Below are positions 31,142 to 39,595 of a stretch of 48,272 nucleotides of DNA, in pieces. The notes under the pieces were generated by a model. That model saw only the letters and a list, made by a program, of their open reading frames with translations, did no database searches and was not told the DNA's origin. The position numbers and the translations under genes are program-made. Source of the stretch: Candidatus Hydrogenedentota bacterium (GTDB taxonomy: Bacteria; Hydrogenedentota; Hydrogenedentia; Hydrogenedentales; CAILVY01); NCBI GenBank assembly GCA_029565395.1, contig JAKQOG010000167.1:1-48272 (forward strand). The letters are read 5' to 3'. Position 1 is the stretch's first letter. The number at the start of each line of letters is the position of its first letter.

Positions 31142-32638
31142 ATGAAAAAAGACGTCTTTGACGTTGCCATAATAGGCGCGGGCGCAGTGGGCGCCTCAAT
31201 TCTCCGGCGTTTATCCGCATATGATCTGAAATTGGCGCTGTTGGAGAAATGCACGGATGTGTGTTTTGGGGTGTCCAAGGCCAATTCCGGCATTATCCAC
31301 GCGGGATTTCATCATCCGGTCACGTCGTTGAAAGCGCGGCTGGAAATCCGGGGCAATCTGATGTTCGATCAACTCCAGCACGAACTGGGGTTCCCCTTCA
31401 AGCGCGTGGGCATTATTGTGGCCGCGTTCTCATATGAAGAGATGAAGACGGTCGAGCAGTTGTATGAACAGGGCGTGGCGAATGGCGTGCCGTTGATCGA
31501 GGTGTGCGGGCGTGAACGGTTGCTTATGTTGGAACCTAAACTGAATCCGGACACGGTGGGAGGATTGTATGCGCCGACCGGAGGCATTATCGAGCCGTAC
31601 CGGTATGTGTTTGCGCTGGTGGAGTCGGCGAAGCAGAATGGGGCGGAGGTGAAGACGGATTTTGAGGTGGTTTCAGCCAAGCATAACGATAATGTGTACA
31701 CCATCACATCGAGCCGGAAAGAAAAGATACAGGCGCGGCATGTGATTAATTCGGCGGGCTTGTTTGCGGACGAGGTATCCGCGATATTCGGCGGGGAAGT
31801 ATTCACCATCACGCCGCGCAAGGGCGAGGAATACCTCCTGGAGCGTAACGCCGCCGGATTCCCGAATCACGTGATTTTCCCGGTGCCGAGCCGTGTTTCG
31901 AAGGGGATCCTGGTGATTCCGACCGTGGAAGGCACCATGATGGTGGGGCCGACGGCCATTGAAGTAAATGACAAAGACGACAGTGAAACCTCCTCGGATA
32001 ATCTGGATAAAGTGTTCGCGCAGGCCATGTATATGATTCCGGTAATCTCGAAGCGCGAAATCATCACTTCATTTGCCGGATCGCGGGCTACCATGCCCGG
32101 AAACGACTTCTATATCGGCATATCCAAGTCCGCGCCGCATTTTATTCAGGTGGCGGGGATTCAATCCCCCGGCCTGACGGCTTCTCCGGCTATCGGAGAA
32201 TATGTGAAGGACTTGCTGAAACAGGACGGCCTCCGGCTGACCGAAAAAACGGATTATGAACCCTTTATTCCCCATGAAACCTGTGTACGGGAACTCAGCC
32301 CGGCAGCGCTGGACGAAAAAGTGAAGGAAGACCCGTTGTACGGGCACATGGTGTGCCGGTGCGAATCGGTGTCCGAGGCGGAAATCGTCGAAGCCATCCG
32401 AAAGGGCCACACGACCCTGGACGGCATCAAATTCTACACACGCGCGGGGATGGGGCGATGTCAGGGCGGTTTCTGTTCGTATCGTGTGATGAAAATCATT
32501 GCCCGGGAGACCGGGAGACCGATAGAGGAAATTACGAAACGCGGCGGCGGCAGCCGGTTGCTTTTGGGCAAAATTCCGGTTGAATCTGGGGCGCGTCCTA
32601 GTCCGAAGCCAAAAAAGAAGTCAGTAAAGTATGCGTGA
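31142..32638 (+). CDS. FAD-dependent dehydrogenase, GlpA-like, with BFD-type [2Fe-2S] domain
   Basis: 498 residues. The N-terminal dinucleotide-binding motif is VAIIGAGAVGASI. SKANSGIIHAGFHHP near 47 is the substrate/FAD segment of glycerol-3-phosphate dehydrogenases. A BFD-like Fe-S domain follows near 400, with cysteines in MVCRCESVSEAEIVEAIR and GMGRCQGGFC. It would oxidise sn-glycerol-3-phosphate or a similar 2-hydroxy compound, passing electrons to the next subunit. The stop overlaps the next start by 8 bp. The three-gene order GlpA-like, NADH-oxidase-like, DUF1667 is known from Thermotoga and clostridial glycerol loci. No glycerol kinase is adjacent. Confidence 0.92.
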   Translation: MKKDVFDVAIIGAGAVGASILRRLSAYDLKLALLEKCTDVCFGVSKANSGIIHAGFHHPVTSLKARLEIRGNLMFDQLQHELGFPFKRVGIIVAAFSYEEMKTVEQLYEQGVANGVPLIEVCGRERLLMLEPKLNPDTVGGLYAPTGGIIEPYRYVFALVESAKQNGAEVKTDFEVVSAKHNDNVYTITSSRKEKIQARHVINSAGLFADEVSAIFGGEVFTITPRKGEEYLLERNAAGFPNHVIFPVPSRVSKGILVIPTVEGTMMVGPTAIEVNDKDDSETSSDNLDKVFAQAMYMIPVISKREIITSFAGSRATMPGNDFYIGISKSAPHFIQVAGIQSPGLTASPAIGEYVKDLLKQDGLRLTEKTDYEPFIPHETCVRELSPAALDEKVKEDPLYGHMVCRCESVSEAEIVEAIRKGHTTLDGIKFYTRAGMGRCQGGFCSYRVMKIIARETGRPIEEITKRGGGSRLLLGKIPVESGARPSPKPKKKSVKYA

Positions 32639-33887
32639 GTTGGAATATGAGGCGATAGTCATCGGGGCGGGCGCGGCCGGCATGGCCGCGGCATTGCGCA
32701 TTGCGGAAGGCGGATTCCGCGTGGCCCTCGTGGATCGCGAGGATCACCTGGGCGGCATCCTGATGCAGTGTATTCACAACGGTTTCGGCCTGCATTGGTT
32801 CAAGCAGGAACTCACCGGACCCGAATTCGCGGAACGGCTGGCTGAAAAAGTCGTTGCGGCGGGCATCGATATCTTCCTGAACACCACCGTAATGGACTTC
32901 TCGGTATCCAACGGCGTAAAAACCTTGATAGCCTGCAATTCCGAGCAGGGCGTGATTCAATTCAATGCGCGCGCAGTGGTGTTGGCGATGGGATGCCGCG
33001 AACGGAACCGGGGCAATATCGGGATTCCAGGCACACGCCCAGCAGGCATCTTCACCGCCGGCCTCGCCCAGCGGCTGATTAACGTGGATGGCTACGTGCC
33101 GGGCAAACGGGTGGTGATTATTGGCTCTGGCGACATCGGATTAATCATGGCGCGGCGTTTGTCGTGGGTGGGTGCAAAAGTATTGGCGGTGGTGGAAATT
33201 CTGCCGCATCCCTCCGGTATCACGCGGAACATTGTGCAGTGCCTGCACGATTTCAACATCCCCCTGTACCTCAGTCACATCGTATCGCGTATAGAAGGCA
33301 AAGACCGCGTGGAAGCGGTGACAATTACACCTTTGGAAGGCGGCACCCCGGAACATTCCAAGAGCTTCAGGATCGAATGCGATACCGTGCTGCTTTCGGT
33401 GGGACTGATCCCCGAAAACGAACTTAGCAAAAAAGCGGGCGTGACCATCGGACACGATACGGGCGGCCCCAAAGTCGATGCGCACCTGATGACGAGCGCG
33501 GAAGGCGTATTCGCCTGCGGCAACGTACTGCACGTCCACGATCTTGTTGACTTTGTGGCGGACGAATCCACGCGCTGCGGCGGGTACGTGGTGGATTATC
33601 TGCGCGATCAGATCGGCGAAGAAAAACAGGGCGCGGTAACGGCGGGCGCCAATGTACGCTACGTGGTTCCCCACCGGTATGTGCCGGGACGTGACACCCA
33701 TTTCTCCCTGCGATCCATCATTGTGAAGGATCGCGGGACGTTGCTGATCAAGCGGCAGGGCGCGGTGATCAAGAAAAAGACCGTGCAACATGTCAAACCC
33801 GCAGAAATGATTTACTTTAAAATGCGCGGCAGTGATTTGCCTGCGACGGAAGGCGACCCCGCGCCATTGGAGATTGCATTGGAATGA
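32631..33887 (+). CDS. NAD(P)/FAD-dependent oxidoreductase, NADH-oxidase-like subunit
   Basis: 418 residues. It has two Rossmann motifs: VIGAGAAGMAAALRIAEGG for FAD at residues 10-28, and VVIIGSGDIGLIMARRL for NAD(P) near 160. MQCIHNGFGLHWFKQEL near 44 and GVFACGNVLHVHDLVDFVAD near 290 are typical of the subunit found beside GlpA-like proteins. It likely relays electrons from the GlpA-like subunit to NAD(P)+. It overlaps both neighbours (8 bp upstream, 4 bp downstream), so the three are translated together in fixed ratio. Confidence 0.9.
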   Translation: MRELEYEAIVIGAGAAGMAAALRIAEGGFRVALVDREDHLGGILMQCIHNGFGLHWFKQELTGPEFAERLAEKVVAAGIDIFLNTTVMDFSVSNGVKTLIACNSEQGVIQFNARAVVLAMGCRERNRGNIGIPGTRPAGIFTAGLAQRLINVDGYVPGKRVVIIGSGDIGLIMARRLSWVGAKVLAVVEILPHPSGITRNIVQCLHDFNIPLYLSHIVSRIEGKDRVEAVTITPLEGGTPEHSKSFRIECDTVLLSVGLIPENELSKKAGVTIGHDTGGPKVDAHLMTSAEGVFACGNVLHVHDLVDFVADESTRCGGYVVDYLRDQIGEEKQGAVTAGANVRYVVPHRYVPGRDTHFSLRSIIVKDRGTLLIKRQGAVIKKKTVQHVKPAEMIYFKMRGSDLPATEGDPAPLEIALE

Positions 33888-34255
33888 CAGCGGCCACGGA
33901 ACAAGAAATCATTTGCCTCGGCTGCCCAAATGGCTGCCATCTGCACTGCACAAGTAAAAAAGGCCATGCGGTGGACGTCACCGGCAACAAATGCGACCGC
34001 GGCGTGGACTACGGCCGCGAAGAACTGCTGGACCCCAAGCGCGTGGTCACGGCGGTCGTTAAAACAACTTCTAGCGAGCTCCCCTACGTCCCCGTGCGCA
34101 CCACCGCACCGCTTGTAAAACCCCTCATCCCCGAACTCCTCCACGAACTCTACCAACAACACGTCACCCCCCCCATCCGTTCCGGCAACCCCCTCATCGA
34201 AAACTTCCGCAACACCGGCGTGAATGTCATCTTCACCCGCTCCATCGCGGAATAA
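33884..34255 (+). CDS. DUF1667 domain protein, third subunit of the GlpA-like module
   Basis: 123 residues. The ATG overlaps the previous stop (ATGA). Four cysteines appear in the family pattern: IICLGCPNGCHLHC near 9-22 and GNKCDRGVDY near 35. They suggest a metal or Fe-S site. The C-terminal half matches the conserved VPVRTTAPLVKPLIPELL region. The function is unknown; it always travels with the two upstream subunits in the loci I recall. From about 34060 the coding strand turns markedly C-rich. Confidence 0.9.
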   Translation: MTAATEQEIICLGCPNGCHLHCTSKKGHAVDVTGNKCDRGVDYGREELLDPKRVVTAVVKTTSSELPYVPVRTTAPLVKPLIPELLHELYQQHVTPPIRSGNPLIENFRNTGVNVIFTRSIAE

Positions 34256-34269
34256 CGACAATATCCTCT

Positions 34270-34294
34270 CGTTCCAAAGTTGAACTTTGGAACG
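34270..34294 (+). terminator. Hairpin after the DUF1667 gene
   Basis: A perfect 11-bp stem CGTTCCAAAGT / ACTTTGGAACG with a TGA loop lies 15 bp past the operon stop. No strong T-run follows. It could end the transcript or be a dispersed REP-like repeat. Confidence 0.6.
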
Positions 34295-34393
34295 CACTTG
34301 CTTAAAAGCTATGCTTTGAAATCTCTCACGTTTTAGCAGTACCTTTGATATACAAAGGATACATCCATGGTATCGTTTTAGGAGGAAAAGATC

Positions 34394-35344
34394 ATGAAGC
34401 TAGCATCAGTGCTGATGTACCTCTTTATCTTGGCTGGTTCTCATGAATCAAACATTGATTCGAAAGCATTTTTAGGGGAAGGGCAGGTATTTAGTATCGA
34501 TGGAAAAGTGTGTATTATTCCTGCCCCTAACGCCAATAAGGTTGCGGTTGTTAGCAGGGAGGAGTGTTCTTTCTTCGAACTTTCGGCGGATAGGGAACGG
34601 TGGGCAGGCCCTTTCGCCTCTGGGCAAGGACTCGATTTTCATATTGGTGATGAGTGGCCTCCCTTCTGGGTATGTGGGAAAAATGGCAAGGAATTTCTTG
34701 TATTGGATCAGCAAAAGGAAGTTGGAGTTTGCCTGGAAAATGGCCGGATGATATCCGGTGTTCTTCAGGGAACGGATAAACCCGATGTTTGTGAACCGGA
34801 AACGGGACGGCTTCGCAGACCTCTTGTATCCTTTAGGAACAAGGACAAAGAGCAAATTCAAAAATTGCTGAGTCTGCTAAAGAACAACATACGGAACACG
34901 CCCCCAGATCAAAAAACAGATACGAGGAAGAAATGCGAGAGTGCCGAGCAAGCCAATATTTATGAGCTCTATGACATTTCTCGCAAGAATACCTCCATTC
35001 TCTGTCGCCTTAACAGTGAGGCTCCACTTATAAGTCTTGAACTGAAATCGGATAAACGGATCAGTTTTCCAATTGAAAGGCATCCACAAGTTCTAGACAG
35101 TGACATGCATGGTTCGTATTCGCCCAACGGCGAGTGGGTACTTATTCAGTACAGCTACGGCCCGGATGATCATTACTCTGGGGGGTATTTGCAGCTTTTT
35201 GATAAGGATGGGCATTATATTCTCGAAATCGCAAAATTTTACAATGACGTTACTGCACCCGTAGGACACCATTTCTGGCTCTACAATAATTGGATTGTAT
35301 ATTCCGATGGACACAATCTTGTCTTCCGTAAATTTCTAAAATAG
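34394..35344 (+). CDS. Hypothetical secreted protein (316 aa)
   Basis: AGGAGG at 34381-34386 and the ATG at 34394 give a strong start. Residues 1-18 (KLASVLMYLFILAGS) look like a signal peptide. The body alternates short beta-strand-like segments with turns (HGSYSPNGEWVLIQYSYGPD, LQLFDKDGHYILEIAKF), as in beta-propeller proteins. A Lys-rich, probably disordered segment (PPDQKTDTRKK) lies in the middle. No family is recognised. It is a monocistronic gene between the DUF1667 operon and a repeat-rich spacer. Confidence 0.7.
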   Translation: MKLASVLMYLFILAGSHESNIDSKAFLGEGQVFSIDGKVCIIPAPNANKVAVVSREECSFFELSADRERWAGPFASGQGLDFHIGDEWPPFWVCGKNGKEFLVLDQQKEVGVCLENGRMISGVLQGTDKPDVCEPETGRLRRPLVSFRNKDKEQIQKLLSLLKNNIRNTPPDQKTDTRKKCESAEQANIYELYDISRKNTSILCRLNSEAPLISLELKSDKRISFPIERHPQVLDSDMHGSYSPNGEWVLIQYSYGPDDHYSGGYLQLFDKDGHYILEIAKFYNDVTAPVGHHFWLYNNWIVYSDGHNLVFRKFLK

Positions 35345-35491
35345 AAACTATGGGAAATTGGGAGCAGCCTCGAATGCCACTCAGTTACAGAATCTCCCGA
35401 ATTTAACTCTCAGCAACAAAACGGAACCTAACAGAGATATACGCACGAAAAGCGAAATAAAGAACCTGCCATTCACACCGCAGGTGTGAAA

Positions 35492-35739
35492 GATAGTAGC
35501 CGGGGTGTTGAGCGAAGCGATACCCCCGGAAAAGAAACCTAGCACGACGCCCCTGAAGGGGGCAAAGAGATCTATTTGTTGTGAACAATCATTGTTTCGA
35601 AAAACAACGGATGAACGGTTCCGAAAACAAGAAATCGAATTGAACGCGTAACAAAATTTTTCTGGCGCCCCTCCGGGGTGCATTGAAGGGGGTCATACTT
35701 TCCGGGGGTATCGCTTCGCTCAACACCCCGGCTACTATC
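35492..35739. repeat. Long inverted repeat, 41-bp perfect arms
   Basis: The left arm 35492-35532 and right arm 35699-35739 are exact reverse complements, separated by 166 bp. Similarity continues outward less perfectly into an ACACC-TGCGGTGT / ACACC-TTCGGTGT hairpin. It is a candidate non-autonomous mobile element with no coding sequence inside. Confidence 0.85.
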
Positions 35740-35887
35740 GTATACACCTTCGGTGTGCGTGGATGATATCCATTAGAATGGGCAGTTTGCTCTATGTCCC
35801 GCGTGATGCCTACTATCGTATACACCTTCGGTGTAAATAGATGATATCCATAGAAATGGGCAGGTTGCGCTATTTCCCGTGCGATGA
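35732..35887 (+). repeat. Two tandem copies of a 78-bp repeat
   Basis: Copies at 35732-35809 and 35810-35887 both start CTACTATCGTATACACC and share most positions, including TGATATCCAT and AATGGGCAG. Each carries the ACACCTTCGGTGT hairpin. A third copy begins with CTAC and then diverges. Confidence 0.85.
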
Positions 35888-35964
35888 CTACAATATCCTT
35901 TTGGATGGGCCATGGGTTGGGCCCAGGGCGCGGTCTCAACAGAGGACAAAAAGGATCCGTCATT

Positions 35965-36996
35965 ATGAATTCAGTGAAGGTTGGAATTATCGGCTGCGGC
36001 GCTATCGCGCAGCATTTGCATGCCCCGGATTACGCTGCTGCTCCGGAAGCCGAACTGGTGGCGTTTTGTGACATCATTAAAAGTAAGGCGGAAGCCCTTG
36101 CGGAGCGTTATGCACCGAGAGCAAAAGTGTTTACTGATTACAAGGCTCTGTTAAAATCGGGCTGCGTCGATGCAGTGTCCGTGTGTTTGCCCAACATCCT
36201 GCATGGCCCAGTAACCATTGCCGCCGCGAAAGCGGGCTGCCACGTGCTGGTGGAAAAACCGATGGCCACGAGTCTGGTGGAAGCAAAAGCGATGATCGCC
36301 GCCGTGAAGAAAGCTGGCAAACTGCTGATGGTGAATCAGAGCCAGCGCCGCTTCCCTTCGCACCGCAAAGCCAAGGAAGTACTCGATAGCGGCATCATGG
36401 GCAAAATTTTGCATGTGACCGCGATGTTCGGTCATGAAGGCCCCGAATACTGGAGCCCCACGGGCAAGTGGTTCTTCCGGAAAAAGGAAGCGCGCTTCGG
36501 CGCGATGGCGGATCTGGGCGTACATAAGGCGGATCTGATTCGGTATTTGACCGGCAAGGAAATCGTCGAAGTTTCCGCGCACTACGGGCGTCTCGAAAAG
36601 AAAAATACCGATGTCGAGGACAATTTTGTCGCCACGCTCAAGTTTGCGGATGGAACGCTTGGCACATTGGCGTCGTCGTGGACCGTGAAAGGCATGGAAG
36701 CCAACTACATGATTTTGCATTGCGCGAACGGCACGCTTGCGGCGAATTTATTCCCGGGCAAGCCTCTGGTGGCGCAATTGGTCAAGCCGGGATGTGAAAT
36801 CGAGTTTCCCATGCCGCCGCCACCGACCAATGCGGATGCGGGCTGGGGCATCGATGTGGGCGGCGCGTTTTGCCGCGCGGCAATGGGCCTGGAAGCCCCA
36901 TATTGCTCCGGCGAAGAAGGCATGAAATCATTGGCGGTCATTTTAGCGGCGGAAAAGGCCTCCGACACCGGCCGCACCATCAAAGTAACCGTATAA
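35965..36996 (+). CDS. Gfo/Idh/MocA family oxidoreductase
   Basis: 343 residues from ATG 35965 (AAGGA upstream); an earlier start at 35884 would read through spacer sequence. VGIIGCGAIAQHLHAPDY is the NAD(P)-binding motif, and HVLVEKPMATSL near 97 is the family's EKP motif with its active-site Lys. The GAMADLGVHKADLIRYL segment near 180 holds the catalytic Asp/His. The substrate is unknown, probably a sugar or inositol. It is followed after 10 bp by aroB, so they look co-transcribed, though a metabolic link is not obvious. Confidence 0.93.
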   Translation: MNSVKVGIIGCGAIAQHLHAPDYAAAPEAELVAFCDIIKSKAEALAERYAPRAKVFTDYKALLKSGCVDAVSVCLPNILHGPVTIAAAKAGCHVLVEKPMATSLVEAKAMIAAVKKAGKLLMVNQSQRRFPSHRKAKEVLDSGIMGKILHVTAMFGHEGPEYWSPTGKWFFRKKEARFGAMADLGVHKADLIRYLTGKEIVEVSAHYGRLEKKNTDVEDNFVATLKFADGTLGTLASSWTVKGMEANYMILHCANGTLAANLFPGKPLVAQLVKPGCEIEFPMPPPPTNADAGWGIDVGGAFCRAAMGLEAPYCSGEEGMKSLAVILAAEKASDTGRTIKVTV

Positions 36997-37006
36997 GGAT
37001 GCAACA

Positions 37007-38101
37007 ATGCCCACTACGTTAACCGTGCCGTTAGGCGACCGCGCCTACCCCATTCACATTGGGGAAGGCGTGCTGGATCTGTTGCCGGAAGTATTGCGTC
37101 AGATCCCGGCGAAGGGCACGGTTGGCGTGGTGACGGATAGCCAGGTGGGCCCGCTCTATGCCGCGCGCGTGCTTGAATTGGTGCATCAAGCCGGCAAGAA
37201 GTGTGTGATGTTCTCCTTTCCCGCTGGGGAAGAATCAAAGCGGCTGGATCAGATGGAGGCGATATGCGGCGCCTTCCTGGAAGGCGGATTGGACCGCGCC
37301 AGTTTGATTATCGCATTGGGCGGCGGCGTGGTGGGGGATATGGCGGGATTCGCCGCGGGCGTGTTTATGCGCGGCATTCCATTTATTCAAATTCCCACCA
37401 CGATTGTGTCTCAGGTGGATTCGAGCGTGGGCGGCAAGACCGGCGTGAATCATGCCCTGGGCAAAAACACCATCGGCGTATTTCATCAGCCCAAGGCCGT
37501 GCTTATTGACCTGGTATTGCTCCGCACCCTGCCGGATCGCGAATTGCGCGCGGGGATTGCGGAAATTATCAAGCACGGCGTGATCGCGGACGCGGATTTG
37601 TTTGCGCACATGGAAACCAACGCGGCTGCGATTCAAGACAGGAACTGGTCTTTATTGGAATATCCGATCCAGCGTTCGTGTGAGATTAAGGCGGCCGTGG
37701 TGGCCGAAGACGAAACTGAGCAGGGGTTGCGCGCTATTTTGAATTACGGCCACACCTTTGGACATGCCATTGAAGCAGTCACGCATTACACGAAGTATTT
37801 GCATGGTGAAGCGGTGGCGTTGGGCATGGGCGCGGCGGGCTATCTTGCGTGCGACTTGGGCATGGTGGACGAGGCGTTTGTCCGGCGGCAAAATGCATGT
37901 TGCACCGCCTATGGCCTGCCCGTATCGTGGCGGGAAGTGCCGGTGGAAGAGACGATCCTGGCCATGAAGAAGGACAAGAAGGTGCGCGCGGGCACATTAA
38001 AGTTTGTTTTGCCGGAAGCGGTGGGCCGGGTGATCTTGAGAACCGATATAACCGAAGAACAGGTCCGTGGGGCGCTTGAAGCGTTGCGCGGTCCGGCGTA
38101 A
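37007..38101 (+). CDS. aroB: 3-dehydroquinate synthase
   Basis: 364 residues. NAD-binding ALGGGVVGDMAGFAAG lies near 103. VDSSVGGKTGVNHALGKN near 142, ELRAGIAEIIKHG near 182, and metal ligands in GHTFGHAIEAV and LHGEAVALGMG near 250-270 all match true AroB rather than sugar-phosphate cyclases for secondary metabolism. It converts DAHP to 3-dehydroquinate in the shikimate pathway, using Zn2+ or Co2+ and NAD. It sits in an operon with a Gfo/Idh enzyme and two downstream genes and away from other aro genes. Confidence 0.97.
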   Translation: MPTTLTVPLGDRAYPIHIGEGVLDLLPEVLRQIPAKGTVGVVTDSQVGPLYAARVLELVHQAGKKCVMFSFPAGEESKRLDQMEAICGAFLEGGLDRASLIIALGGGVVGDMAGFAAGVFMRGIPFIQIPTTIVSQVDSSVGGKTGVNHALGKNTIGVFHQPKAVLIDLVLLRTLPDRELRAGIAEIIKHGVIADADLFAHMETNAAAIQDRNWSLLEYPIQRSCEIKAAVVAEDETEQGLRAILNYGHTFGHAIEAVTHYTKYLHGEAVALGMGAAGYLACDLGMVDEAFVRRQNACCTAYGLPVSWREVPVEETILAMKKDKKVRAGTLKFVLPEAVGRVILRTDITEEQVRGALEALRGPA

Positions 38102-38112
38102 GGAAAACGAAT

Positions 38113-38934
38113 ATGGTATTTGGCGGAGAGAACGCGGACAGTTATTACGATGAAGGCGTAACGGCCAGCATGAAGGGCGATCTGCAGGAGGCGATCAAAT
38201 TTTTCGAGCAGGCCATCAAAATGGACCGGTCGCATTACTCGGCGTATCACCATCTGGGAAAATGTTATCTGCGGATGGGCCAGGCGCAAAAAGCCAGTGA
38301 GTATTTTCATTTCGTGATCAAGAGCCGCCCGAATCTGATTCCGCCCCGGCTGGATTTGGGATTTGCATTATTGGATTTGGGCATGCCGGACCGTGCACAG
38401 ACCATCTTCGAGGAAATATCGCGCCTTAAGCCGGATAATGCCCGCGCCAGTCTGGGAATGGCCCACTGCGCTTTTCAACGGGCAAACTGGGAGGTGGCGA
38501 TGCTGTTGGCGCAAACCGCCATCTCGCAAGGCGGATCAAATTTTGGCACGTATTTCTTGCTGGGCCGCGCCGCAATTTTTTCCAACCGCCCCGATATTTC
38601 CGCCGATGCCATGCAGCGCGCGGATTCGTTAATTGAAAAACACATTGAAGCGAATCCCTCCCAACCGGAAGGATACTATCTGCGCGGCGAGGTGCAGTTC
38701 GCGCAGCAGGCATTCGACAAGGCCGCGGATTTCTTCGACCGAGCGGCGCAATGCGCCCAGCCGGGGCGTCAATATGGCGCATATGATGCACATTTTACCC
38801 TGACCGATATTTTGATCAAGCAGGGTCTGTGTTTGCAGCGTATGGGCCGTGCGGATGCCGCCCGCGATATTGGTAAGCGTATCCTTGAAGCAGACCCTGA
38901 AAATGCCCTTGCGAAGAAATTAATGGAAGGTTAA
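38113..38934 (+). CDS. Tetratricopeptide repeat protein
   Basis: 273 residues, starting 11 bp after aroB with AAGGAAAACGAAT upstream. At least five TPR-like helical pairs are seen, for example YYDEGVTASMKGDLQEAIKF near 14, HYSAYHHLGKCYLRMGQAQK near 40, and GLCLQRMGRADAARDIGK near 237. No signal peptide, so it is probably a cytoplasmic scaffold. The partner is unknown; the downstream hypothetical gene 16 bp away is a candidate. Confidence 0.88.
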   Translation: MVFGGENADSYYDEGVTASMKGDLQEAIKFFEQAIKMDRSHYSAYHHLGKCYLRMGQAQKASEYFHFVIKSRPNLIPPRLDLGFALLDLGMPDRAQTIFEEISRLKPDNARASLGMAHCAFQRANWEVAMLLAQTAISQGGSNFGTYFLLGRAAIFSNRPDISADAMQRADSLIEKHIEANPSQPEGYYLRGEVQFAQQAFDKAADFFDRAAQCAQPGRQYGAYDAHFTLTDILIKQGLCLQRMGRADAARDIGKRILEADPENALAKKLMEG

Positions 38935-38950
38935 TAACCGGAGACGCGCT

Positions 38951-39595
38951 ATGTCCGATTTGAACATGCAGCTTGTGCGCGAGTTTTTCGAACTCAACCT
39001 GTTTCATGTGCTCACTCATTGGCGGCACGAGGCCTTTCCGCATGTGGCCGATCCGGGCTATCTGCTTTTTGTGGAACATACCAGGCCGGAATTGCGGCGG
39101 GATGTGGATTTTCTTTTGCGCGCGGAGGATATTCCATTTTTATACCGGGCCGTGGTGGAAGTCCGCGCGTGGCACGCAGAGCGGTTTTATGCATCCATGG
39201 TGGAAAACAATTCCGTTTTGGGGCACGTGGCCAGTGAGGAGATTCACGCTCTGGCGGAAAATGTGTTTGGCGACGGCGACTTTACCACTATCCTGGTAAT
39301 TTCAGAACTGCCTGCCTCCGCGGGGCCAAAAGCAAAAACGCTGGAGCTTCTCCGCGAAATGAAAATAGGTCACATCATAGAGTTCCCCACTATTCTGCAG
39401 GACATGCTGTCGCGCCTAAATGCAGACGGCAATTATGCGCCGTCGCAAACCCTGCAAACGCTGCGGCTGCTCAAACGGTACAATTTTATCCGGCGTCAGC
39501 AGCTTGAATTTCCGTTCCGCACGGAAGCGCCGCCGATTGTCAACCGCCCAGCGGTTCATGTGGAAACCCAAACCGAAGAATCCGACGGGGATTAA
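38951..39595 (+). CDS. Hypothetical protein (214 aa)
   Basis: The ATG at 38951 has GGAGACG upstream. It reads as a mixed alpha/beta soluble protein with no signal peptide. Notable segments are VREFFELNLFHVLTHWRHE near the start, LVISELPASAGPKAKTLELL near 120 and a C-terminal helix RLLKRYNFIRRQQLEFPF. No family is recognised. It is the last gene of the Gfo/Idh-aroB-TPR operon and overlaps the convergent UroD-family gene by 4 bp. Confidence 0.75.
   Translation: MSDLNMQLVREFFELNLFHVLTHWRHEAFPHVADPGYLLFVEHTRPELRRDVDFLLRAEDIPFLYRAVVEVRAWHAERFYASMVENNSVLGHVASEEIHALAENVFGDGDFTTILVISELPASAGPKAKTLELLREMKIGHIIEFPTILQDMLSRLNADGNYAPSQTLQTLRLLKRYNFIRRQQLEFPFRTEAPPIVNRPAVHVETQTEESDGD

Larger units (their letters stand above)
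35345..35964. other. Repeat-rich non-coding spacer
   Basis: About 620 bp with no gene. It contains a 41-bp perfect inverted repeat (35492-35532 with 35699-35739), a 78-bp direct tandem repeat (35732-35887), and several GC-rich hairpins such as CGCCCCTGAAGGGGGC near 35548. The structure resembles a MITE-like or composite palindromic element. Confidence 0.8.
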
